A stretch of 21,579 nt of DNA, taken from the NCBI GenBank assembly GCA_964523675.1, contig CAZFZT010000061.1, positions 1 to 21,579 of the forward strand. Reading direction: 5' to 3'. Every line of letters starts with the position of its first letter. Position 1 is the first letter of the stretch. The stretch is from CAZFZT01 sp964523675. GTDB taxonomy: Bacteria; Planctomycetota; Phycisphaerae; Phycisphaerales; SM1A02. The position numbers and the translations under genes are program-made. The notes beneath the pieces were generated by a model. The model was not told the origin of the DNA. It saw nothing but the letters and a program-made list of their open reading frames with translations, and searched no databases. Positions 15,719 to 21,579 of the stretch are shown piece after piece.

Positions 15719-16480
15719 GTTTCCATTCGCAGACTGACCGTCGGGCGGCGTGATGATTCTGGCGAGGCGCAGGACGCGCGTGCTCACCCGCAGGTCGGCC
15801 TTGCGTATGGCTTCCGGGTTGGCGTCCATCGCCAGGCGATTATGACGGCTGGAGAAACCGATCATGCCGCCCTTCTCAGCAAAATTGTCAATAGCGCTGA
15901 GCGTGAGGATACTGCGCCCTTCAACCCAATTGAGAATCTGCTCAAGGCGCCCTGTCTGCGCTTCACTCCGTCCGATGTACAGGACGTGCGATTCAAGGGC
16001 CTGGCGACGCAGCACCTCAACATCTTCCTCTCGAGGTTCATCCGCTCCGGGGGGAGGGGTCGGCCACCTGAACCGCCGCGCAATGACTCTGCGGTCATGC
16101 ACGCGGTGGTCATGGAGCAGCTCGTCGAGGTACGGCTCGAAACCTGAGCCATCGAGACCGATCATCAGGATGATGAGCGGCGCTTTCCGATCCGGTTGAT
16201 CTTCAAACGATCCTTCGGGCCATTCAGTGTGGCCGGGCAGATGGCGCACCGCACCAGCTCGAACGAGCGCGAGCCGTTCACGCTGCGCCGCCGTTCGATC
16301 CTGACGAGTTGACTGCCCTGTGACGCCATGGACCGCATCATTCCACGCGGCAACGTATGCGGCGACTGCTGCGAGGAGCACAACGAACGACGTGGTCGGC
16401 CACTGTGCAGACGATCGACGACCGACCGCACATCGTGCCGCACGTCGTCGACGCCAGGTGTTCATCACCGGTGCTCTCAT
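15710..16480 (-). CDS. YfiR family (DUF4154) periplasmic protein
   Basis: From the ATG at 16480 the protein has 256 residues. A basic N terminus is followed by one hydrophobic segment (TSFVVLLAAVAAYVAAW), a signal peptide or anchor. The C-terminal half carries the YfiR/DUF4154 pattern: HVLYIGRSE, RSILTLSAIDNFAEKGGMIGF, and the ending NPEAIRKADLRVSTRVLRLARII. In Pseudomonas, YfiR is a periplasmic repressor of the c-di-GMP cyclase YfiN. Here its likely partner is the CHASE8-like sensor of the kinase downstream. No cysteines remain in the mature part, so the disulfides of Pseudomonas YfiR are absent. The frame is open to 16534 but that start overlaps the receptor; starting at 16480 leaves 7 bp after the receptor stop. 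ATG 16465 is an alternative. Confidence 0.85.
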   Translation of the reverse strand: MRAPVMNTWRRRRAARCAVGRRSSAQWPTTSFVVLLAAVAAYVAAWNDAVHGVTGQSTRQDRTAAQRERLALVRAGAVRHLPGHTEWPEGSFEDQPDRKAPLIILMIGLDGSGFEPYLDELLHDHRVHDRRVIARRFRWPTPPPGADEPREEDVEVLRRQALESHVLYIGRSEAQTGRLEQILNWVEGRSILTLSAIDNFAEKGGMIGFSSRHNRLAMDANPEAIRKADLRVSTRVLRLARIITPPDGQSANGNGD

Positions 16481-16487
16481 CGTGGAG

Positions 16488-18398
16488 TCAATAACGGATT
16501 GTGCCCATGAGATAGAAGCCACGCGGGAACTCACCGGCGAGGGAGGATTCAGCCGTGCTGCTGTCGGTCAGGTTCTGACCCCAGATTGACAGTTCAACGT
16601 TACTGTGCGCTCGCCAAGTGAACCCGACATCCAGGCGACCGTAGCTGTGTACGCCGGCAGCGGGCAAGTGATCATAGAAGTAGAAGACGGTGTCAAAGAA
16701 CAAGTCGTCCGTGATGTCGAGATGCGAACGAATGAACGCCTGGTGTTCCGGCACCGTCCCCGATTCAAGATCGAGGCCGGGCCCGCTGACATTTTGCCGG
16801 ACAAACGAATATCCGCCGCCGAGGCGCCAATTCTCCGCAACATCCCAGTCGATCGCAAGTTCAACGCCATAGGACTCGCCGCTCCCCCGGTTGGTGACGG
16901 GACCAGGCAACGGCGGTACGACGACAACGAGGCGTGAGTAGTCGTGGTAAAACAATGCGACGTCGGCCGTGAGTTCAGGCGAGATGCGAGTGCGGTAGCC
17001 GAGTTCATAGGCCGTGAGGCGTTCCACGTCGAGGTCGCTGGATGCCGTTCGATCGATCCCGGCGAAGAGTCCCTCTTCCTCGAGGCGCGAGGGAATGCGC
17101 ACCGGTCGTGACACCGCCGCCCAGAAGGTCTGCTGCTCATCAGGCGTCCACCAGAGTCGCGCGCTGGGCTGAATGTCAAACCCGGTGTACGTGTGGTAAT
17201 GCAGCTTCGTGCCAAGCATGAGGAACCACTGCTCCGGCACGATCTGAAACGTGTTTTGCAGGAAAGCGCTGATGAGGTTGAGTGAGCGGGTGCGTGGATC
17301 AAAGCTGATGCTGCCGGCTTGTGTGCGATCGCTCGTAAAGTTGTTGTCGATTCCCCAGATGAAGCGGTGGCCGTTCCCCCATGTGAAGTAATGGCGAAAG
17401 TCGATATCGAACGTGTCGCGCCTCACACGTCCAGCTGCCTGCTCGCGATTCGTCCGATCGTAATACGCCTGCACGCTCCATCCATTGCCTTCAGCATCAG
17501 GGAGTTGATGCGCCAGTCGGAGCAGGACATGCGCGCCGCTGATGCGCCTGTCACTGGCCATACCATCTGCGAACTCGCCCATGGTGGGCGCGTGATACCC
17601 TTCACTCTGAACGGTGAAGGTTGTGTTGTCGTCGATCTTGTGGTCGATGCGCAGGCCGCCGAAGGCCATCGACCAGTCGTCATGCGCCTCAGCGGTGCCT
17701 GAGCGGAAGCGGTCGCGATTGAAGTATTTGGCATACACCCGAAACGCCGTGTCTTCACTGATCTTGTCGCCGTACCGGACACTGGTGAACGCTCGTTCAT
17801 AGGTGCCGCCGCCGCCCGAGATGTAAAGCCCCTGTGTTTCATGGGCGGATTTGGTGATGACATTGATGACGCCATTGACAGCGTTGGCCCCCCAGAGCGT
17901 GGCGCCCGGGCCGCGAATGACTTCGATGCGGTCGAGGTCTTCAAAGATGACCTCCTGCACTTCCCAGAAGGTGCCGCCGTGCAGCGGGTCGTAGACGGTT
18001 CGGCCATCCCTGAGCACGAGGTTGCGGGGCGCGAGCAACCCTGAGAAGCCGCGCGGCCCGATGCGCCATGTATGCGATTCGCTGCGGCCGACGAACATGC
18101 CCGGCACCAGCCGCAATGCTTCGGCGAGCGAGCGATGACCGGTTCGACGGATGTCTTCGCGCGTCAAGACGGTGACGGCGCTTGGCGTCTGAAGGAGCGG
18201 TTGTGGAACGCCGGCCACACCCTGCACCGGCGCGATCGGGATGCCAAAGAGATCTTCAAACTCGATCGTCTCGATCAGCTGTGGGTCAAGCTCGTCATCA
18301 AGGAGCGGCGGCGGCTCGGCGGCTTGGATCACGTGCGCGCTCATGCAAAGGAGAACGAGCGACACGATCACGAATCGCGCGCGATCACGCACCGCCAC
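16488..18398 (-). CDS. TonB-dependent outer-membrane receptor
   Basis: From GTG 18398 the protein has 636 residues. The signal peptide (about 8-26, ending in QAA) is followed by a short acidic segment with ETIEFEDLFGI, then the plug domain: TPSAVTVLTREDIRRTGHRSLAEALRLVPG and DRIEVIRGPGATLWGANAVNGVINVITKSA. The rest alternates aromatic and polar residues as a 22-strand barrel should, and the protein ends in IRY, a normal outer-membrane terminus. The ligand cannot be read from sequence. The plug subtype is the one I associate with YfiR and sensor-kinase neighbours. The frame extends to GTG 18554 (ATGs at 18539 and 18530), but that stretch uses AGA, ATA, TTA and TGT codons rare here and would push the signal peptide far inward. 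GTG 18392 is also possible. Confidence 0.9.
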   Translation of the reverse strand: MAVRDRARFVIVSLVLLCMSAHVIQAAEPPPLLDDELDPQLIETIEFEDLFGIPIAPVQGVAGVPQPLLQTPSAVTVLTREDIRRTGHRSLAEALRLVPGMFVGRSESHTWRIGPRGFSGLLAPRNLVLRDGRTVYDPLHGGTFWEVQEVIFEDLDRIEVIRGPGATLWGANAVNGVINVITKSAHETQGLYISGGGGTYERAFTSVRYGDKISEDTAFRVYAKYFNRDRFRSGTAEAHDDWSMAFGGLRIDHKIDDNTTFTVQSEGYHAPTMGEFADGMASDRRISGAHVLLRLAHQLPDAEGNGWSVQAYYDRTNREQAAGRVRRDTFDIDFRHYFTWGNGHRFIWGIDNNFTSDRTQAGSISFDPRTRSLNLISAFLQNTFQIVPEQWFLMLGTKLHYHTYTGFDIQPSARLWWTPDEQQTFWAAVSRPVRIPSRLEEEGLFAGIDRTASSDLDVERLTAYELGYRTRISPELTADVALFYHDYSRLVVVVPPLPGPVTNRGSGESYGVELAIDWDVAENWRLGGGYSFVRQNVSGPGLDLESGTVPEHQAFIRSHLDITDDLFFDTVFYFYDHLPAAGVHSYGRLDVGFTWRAHSNVELSIWGQNLTDSSTAESSLAGEFPRGFYLMGTIRY

Positions 18399-18524
18399 GA
18401 GGCAGCCGCGCCTCGGAAACGACTGTGCATGCTGTAACCGCAACCGCAGCGCGGCCGCACCCACGGCGCGCTGCAAGCATCGAGTTGATCCCACTGCCGC
18501 CGCTACACAACGTATTGCGGCTCT

Positions 18525-18538
18525 TGTCATGTGTGACA
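18525..18538. promoter_or_regulatory. Small inverted repeat between the receptor operon and the rightward genes
   Basis: TGTCA (18525-18529) and TGACA (18534-18538) are perfect 5-bp arms around TGTG. It lies upstream of the receptor operon and could be an operator for either direction. Arms this short can arise by chance. Confidence 0.25.
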
Positions 18539-18587
18539 TCCAACTGCCTGTCACGTTCCTACGGAACGGATGACGGAGGATGGTAGC

Positions 18588-18908
18588 ATGAGTGTGGCGA
18601 TTGTGGTCCTGCTCGCTTTGTTCGTTTTCGGCAGTACCGCGGTGAAGTCAAGCTTCGGAAGAAGTCGCTTACTGATGCGTAAGTTGACGGGGGCGAAGCC
18701 CGCGCTTCATGCGTCAGGCACAACGGTCAAACTGCCGAAGCGTGGCTCAATTTCCCGCCCCCCCCCGCCCCCCCCCCCCCCCCCCTCGCCCCCCCCCCCC
18801 CCCCCCCCCTGCGCGCGCGGTTCCCTTCTCAGTGCCCCGTCTTGTTTCCAGCCCCCCCGTTTTCAGTGTGCCAGCGGCGGCATATGCGGTTGCATATACA
18901 CAATCTAG
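18588..18908 (+). CDS. Possible small membrane protein running into the poly-C tract
   Basis: An ATG at 18588 is preceded by an excellent Shine-Dalgarno (GGAGGA at 18575-18580, 7 nt spacing). The first residues, MSVAIVVLLALFVFGSTAV, form a membrane helix or signal, followed by a basic stretch (GRSRLLMRKLTGAKP). From about residue 58 the frame is low-complexity proline because it crosses the cytosine runs, and it ends at 18908 in sequence unlike a normal protein. The authentic C terminus may therefore be lost, or it may depend on tract length. I recognise no family. Either a real gene disrupted or modulated by the tract, or a chance open frame. Confidence 0.35.
   Translation: MSVAIVVLLALFVFGSTAVKSSFGRSRLLMRKLTGAKPALHASGTTVKLPKRGSISRPPPPPPPPPSPPPPPPPCARGSLLSAPSCFQPPRFQCASGGICGCIYTI
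18758..18809. repeat. Poly-C tract: runs of 9, 18 and 21 cytosines
   Basis: Three cytosine runs at 18758-18766, 18768-18785 and 18789-18809 are separated only by G and by TCG. A further run of 7 is at 18852-18858. Nothing comparable occurs elsewhere in the window. Homopolymers of this length are highly prone to replication slippage. They also mimic the false poly-G reads of two-colour sequencing, so run lengths and even the junction should be treated as uncertain. Confidence 0.9.
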
Positions 18909-19052
18909 GCAAATTAGACAAGATGGGAAAAATATGCGATCCTTTTGACGCGTTCCTCCGAAAGGAGTCCTCACGCCCGCTTTGCGAGCCGCCGGCTTGC
19001 CGTTCCGGTTCCGAAGCAATCCTTTCGCGTCGAACGCACCAGGAGTTTGTGT
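18909..19052 (+). other. Leader region of the beta-helix gene with a small hairpin
   Basis: This 144-bp gap begins with AT-rich sequence, distinct from the surrounding GC-rich DNA. A hairpin with stem CTCC/GGAG and a GAAA tetraloop lies around 18955-18967. AGGAG (19041-19045) is the ribosome-binding site. A weak promoter (TTGCAT at 18890-18895, TAGACA at 18915-18920, 19 bp apart) is possible. I could not match the region to a known riboswitch. Confidence 0.3.
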
Positions 19053-20789
19053 ATGAAACTTTCTGCACTGAAGAAGGGGATCCGCTGCCTCAGGGTCAAG
19101 GCCTCACCATGCACGGCAGTTGCTCAATCAACAATCACACCTGTTTCCAATCCTGGCCGCCGCGCAGGAGAAGGGGCGCGCCGATCGCGCAACGGCGCGA
19201 TGACGTGCGCTATTGCGCTCACCGCCCTGCTGCTTTGTGCGGGCCTGACTCACCAGGCCGCGGCATCGCTTGAGAGCAGCGGCTGGACCACGCTTGTTCC
19301 GAGCGCCGATTCACGGATCATCTATGTCAGTGATTCGGAAGGCAGCGACAGTAATGACGGCATGTCGCCGCAAACGCCAGTCAAAACCCTCGCAAAGGGC
19401 TACGCGCTGCTTCGGAACGGCCATCCGGACTGGTTGCTCCTGAAGCGCGGCGACACGTTCACGAACCAATCATTGAAACATGGGTGGGATCGCTCCGGCC
19501 GTTCCGGCGATGAGCCGATGGTGGTGTCGAGTTACGGCGAATCCACTCAACGGCCGAAGATCCTCAGCCCCGGCGACAGCATGGCCATCTCCTCAGTGAA
19601 CGGCACGCATAAGCACCTCGCCTTTGTCGGACTCCACTTTGAACCGTACAACCGGGGGACCGGCGACACACCTCGCGCCATTCGCTGGCTGGCAAACACC
19701 GAAAACTTCCTTGTGGAAGACTGCTACATCGGCGGCTATCGCGACAACATGGCATTCCAGACGAACAACGGCAGCGTCCTCAAGAACGTACAGATTCGGC
19801 GCAACGTCATTGTCGATTCGTGGTCCACATCCTCGCACTCACAGGGAATCTACGCCAAGGGTGTGCATGGCCTGCTGATCGAGGAGAATGTCTTTGATCA
19901 CAACGGCTGGAACCCGGACATCAGCGGCGCCAATGCCACGATCTACAACCACAACATGTACCTTCAGTACGGCGAGTCCACGAATGTCGTTGTCCGAGGC
20001 AACATCGTGGCCCGCGGTTCTGCGACCGGCATTCAACAGCGCACCGGCGGCTTGTGCGAAAACAACCTCCTCCTGCGCAATCCCACCAACATTCTCTTCG
20101 GCCACTTCCAGGCCAGTTGGCCTTCTGACGCAGCGACCGGGCACGTGCGCTACAACGTCGTCTTCGACTCGCATGACATCAACGGCTCCCCGCGCGGATT
20201 CGGCATCTGGTTCCAGAAGGTTGACGGCGTTGAAGCGTACGGCAACATCATCGCCCGCCAGGAGATGGGCACCGGCAACGTCAACGGCATCTTCGCGGAT
20301 TACGACTACAAGAACCTCACCATCCGCGACAACGTCATCTATGATTGGAAGGGCGGGCGCGCTGCGCGCTTCGGCGGCTCGCCGGGCGGCAACATCACCG
20401 TGAAGAACAATAGTTTCCAACACCACAGCGGCGACACGCTGCTCTACCACGACGTTTCGCTCGGTGCCTTCGCGTACAACTCCAACACCTACTTCAGCGC
20501 TTCATCGTCCGCCTTCAACCCCGGCTCGTCCTTCAACGGATGGGTCTCTGCCAGCGGCGAGTCCGGCGCGTCGTGGGGCTCTGCTGAACCGACGACATCG
20601 TGCGAAGACGGTTCGGCCGCCGGCATTCCGGAGTACATGGAATGTCTTGGACTTTCCGGCGGTATCGAGGCGTTTCTCTCTGAGGCCCGCAAGCAGTCGC
20701 GATTGAACTGGCGCCCCGAGTTCACTGCAGGTGCAGTCAACAGAGCGGTGAGAACGTCATACGGCGTTTCGGTTGAAGCCGCCAATTGA
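19053..20789 (+). CDS. Secreted right-handed parallel beta-helix repeat protein
   Basis: The protein has 578 residues from the ATG at 19053, which has AGGAG 7 nt upstream. An unusually long basic head (1-49) precedes the hydrophobic signal MTCAIALTALLLCAGLTHQAAAS (from residue 50). The mature N terminus, YVSDSEGSDSNDGMSPQTPVKTLAKGYALL, is the typical entry to a beta-helix fold. Successive short units rich in N and V follow (VLKNVQIRRNVIVDSW, LLIEENVFDHNGW, VVVRGNIVARGSATG, NLTIRDNVIYDW), like pectate-lyase or PbH1 rungs. The C-terminal 60 residues have two cysteines and no PEP-CTERM anchor. Such proteins bind or cleave polysaccharides. The flippase gene immediately downstream fits a role in exopolysaccharide handling. 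ATG 19200 is an alternative start that begins at the signal itself. Confidence 0.82.
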   Translation: MKLSALKKGIRCLRVKASPCTAVAQSTITPVSNPGRRAGEGARRSRNGAMTCAIALTALLLCAGLTHQAAASLESSGWTTLVPSADSRIIYVSDSEGSDSNDGMSPQTPVKTLAKGYALLRNGHPDWLLLKRGDTFTNQSLKHGWDRSGRSGDEPMVVSSYGESTQRPKILSPGDSMAISSVNGTHKHLAFVGLHFEPYNRGTGDTPRAIRWLANTENFLVEDCYIGGYRDNMAFQTNNGSVLKNVQIRRNVIVDSWSTSSHSQGIYAKGVHGLLIEENVFDHNGWNPDISGANATIYNHNMYLQYGESTNVVVRGNIVARGSATGIQQRTGGLCENNLLLRNPTNILFGHFQASWPSDAATGHVRYNVVFDSHDINGSPRGFGIWFQKVDGVEAYGNIIARQEMGTGNVNGIFADYDYKNLTIRDNVIYDWKGGRAARFGGSPGGNITVKNNSFQHHSGDTLLYHDVSLGAFAYNSNTYFSASSSAFNPGSSFNGWVSASGESGASWGSAEPTTSCEDGSAAGIPEYMECLGLSGGIEAFLSEARKQSRLNWRPEFTAGAVNRAVRTSYGVSVEAAN

Positions 20790-20849
20790 GCCGCTGCTCA
20801 CGTTTCGGTTCTGATTCCAGATTCCTTTATCAAAGCTTCGACTAACCAT

Positions 20850-20879
20850 GGGGACGACCGGCAAGAGCCGGCCGTCCCC
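20850..20879 (+). terminator. Rho-independent-like terminator hairpin
   Basis: GGGGACGACCGGC (20850-20862) and GCCGGCCGTCCCC (20867-20879) form a 13-bp stem with one A-C mismatch and an AAGA loop. Only TTT follows, so the U-tract is short. It sits 60 bp after the beta-helix stop and 11 bp before the flippase GTG, so it may terminate or attenuate transcription into the next gene. Confidence 0.6.
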
Positions 20880-20890
20880 TTTCCAGTTCC

Positions 20891-21579
20891 GTGACGCAAG
20901 TCACCGCCACCATTGATGCCGCTCACCCTCGACAGGCCCCGCATGCCGAGGATGAACTCCGAAGCACCTCCGGTTCCGTGCGAACAGCTGCGGTAGCAGG
21001 ATCGCTTTGGGTGATGATCGGCTACGGCGCGGGGCAGGCCATGCGGCTTGGCGGCAATGTCGTCCTCGCCTGGCTGCTGGCGCCCTCGGCCTTCGGTCTG
21101 ATGCTGCTCGTCAACACGGTCCTGCACGGCCTTTCGATGTTCTCCGACATCGGCATCGGTCCAAGCATCATTCAGAACAAGCGCGGCGTCACGCCTGATT
21201 ACCTGCGAACCGCCTGGACGATTCAGATCATCCGCGGCTTCGTGCTGTGGCTCGGCTGCTGCGCTCTCGCCTGGCCGATTGCCGCCTTCTTTGCGCGAAA
21301 CGACCAGACGTACGCCGCGCTGGTTTACCTGCTGCCGGTGGCGGGGCTCTCTGCGACGATCGCGGGGTTCAACTCTCCTGCTCTCTTTCTGCTCAATCGC
21401 CGCCTCTCGCTCGGCAGACTGGCGCGGATCGAAATGTCATCGCAAGCGATCGGCATTGGAACGATGATCGTCTGGGGTCTGCTCGCGCCGTCGGTCTGGG
21501 CGCTGGTTGCGGGCGGCCTCGCCATGACTTTCGCGAAGATGGTCCTGAGCCATGTTGCCATGCCGCCCCACGAGCGGCC
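20891..21579 (+). CDS. Oligosaccharide flippase / polysaccharide biosynthesis membrane protein (partial, 3' end beyond window)
   Basis: The frame opens at GTG 20891 and runs to the window end with no stop, giving 229 complete codons. After a 35-residue polar head come several membrane helices. The sequence AGSLWVMIGYGAGQAMRLGGNVVLAWLLAPSAFGLMLLVNTVLHGLSMFSDIGIGPSIIQNK is characteristic of the Wzx-like MOP superfamily (Polysacc_synt family), which flips lipid-linked sugar units across the inner membrane. Helices recur at WTIQIIRGFVLWLGCCALAWPIAAFFA and LVYLLPVAGLSATIAGF. Roughly half of a typical flippase (400-500 residues) is present. GTG 20981 is an alternative start. With the upstream beta-helix protein it suggests the beginning of an exopolysaccharide cluster. 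Confidence 0.85.
   Translation, partial: MTQVTATIDAAHPRQAPHAEDELRSTSGSVRTAAVAGSLWVMIGYGAGQAMRLGGNVVLAWLLAPSAFGLMLLVNTVLHGLSMFSDIGIGPSIIQNKRGVTPDYLRTAWTIQIIRGFVLWLGCCALAWPIAAFFARNDQTYAALVYLLPVAGLSATIAGFNSPALFLLNRRLSLGRLARIEMSSQAIGIGTMIVWGLLAPSVWALVAGGLAMTFAKMVLSHVAMPPHER

Noticed and set aside
18398..18554. N-terminal extension of the TonB receptor up to GTG 18554
   Set aside because: Its codons are unlike the rest of the gene, and it would place the signal peptide about 60 residues inside the protein.
18935..19040. Possible c-di-GMP or other riboswitch in the beta-helix leader
   Set aside because: A GAAA-capped hairpin is present, but the conserved core bases of the c-di-GMP-I class could not be matched on either strand.
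18842..19273. 143-residue plus-strand frame overlapping the beta-helix start
   Set aside because: It overlaps the better-supported frame with AGGAG and has no recognisable domain.
20600..20789. PEP-CTERM sorting signal on the beta-helix protein
   Set aside because: The C terminus lacks the PEP motif, hydrophobic helix and basic tail.

Overview
The window looks like a chromosomal stretch of a GC-rich, Gram-negative bacterium. It encodes a TonB-dependent outer-membrane receptor, periplasmic proteins and lipoproteins. Planctomycetota, perhaps a Phycisphaerae-like lineage, is my best guess; it rests on overall gene style (glycine-zipper lipoprotein with an EF-hand, YtrA-type GntR, beta-helix protein next to a flippase, stand-alone pheS, leaderless genes) and not on any marker. 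No rRNA, tRNA, CRISPR array or insertion sequence was recognised.

Layout. 1-81 may be the tail of a rightward gene. 65-3181 runs leftward: a class I glutamine-amidotransferase-like hydrolase, an ABC-F ATPase and a STAS-domain protein. A 46-bp divergent gap with back-to-back -10 boxes leads into a long rightward block (3228-12743): imidazolonepropionase (hutI), methionine aminopeptidase (map), PheRS alpha (pheS), a small membrane protein, a lipoprotein, a tandem octamer array, a GntR regulator with a membrane protein, phosphoglycerate dehydrogenase (serA) and a PBP4-type carboxypeptidase. These are mostly single housekeeping genes or pairs.

A convergent gap follows. The leftward operon 18398-12860 then encodes a TonB-dependent receptor, a YfiR/DUF4154 periplasmic protein and a large hybrid histidine kinase. 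Together they look like one envelope-spanning sensory pathway. After an unusual intergenic region with three cytosine runs (18758-18809), the right end holds a secreted parallel beta-helix protein, a terminator-like hairpin, and the start of an oligosaccharide flippase cut by the window edge. That end is probably the edge of an exopolysaccharide locus.

The most interesting signals are: (1) the receptor-YfiR-hybrid kinase operon; (2) a recurring promoter architecture in which a -10 box sits only 5-8 nt before the ATG, implying leaderless mRNAs for most first genes, while several downstream genes have Shine-Dalgarno sites; (3) a perfect 7-7-7 inverted repeat filling the spacer of the gntR promoter, beside a 12-copy octamer array; and (4) the poly-C tract, which is either a hypermutable element or an assembly artefact.
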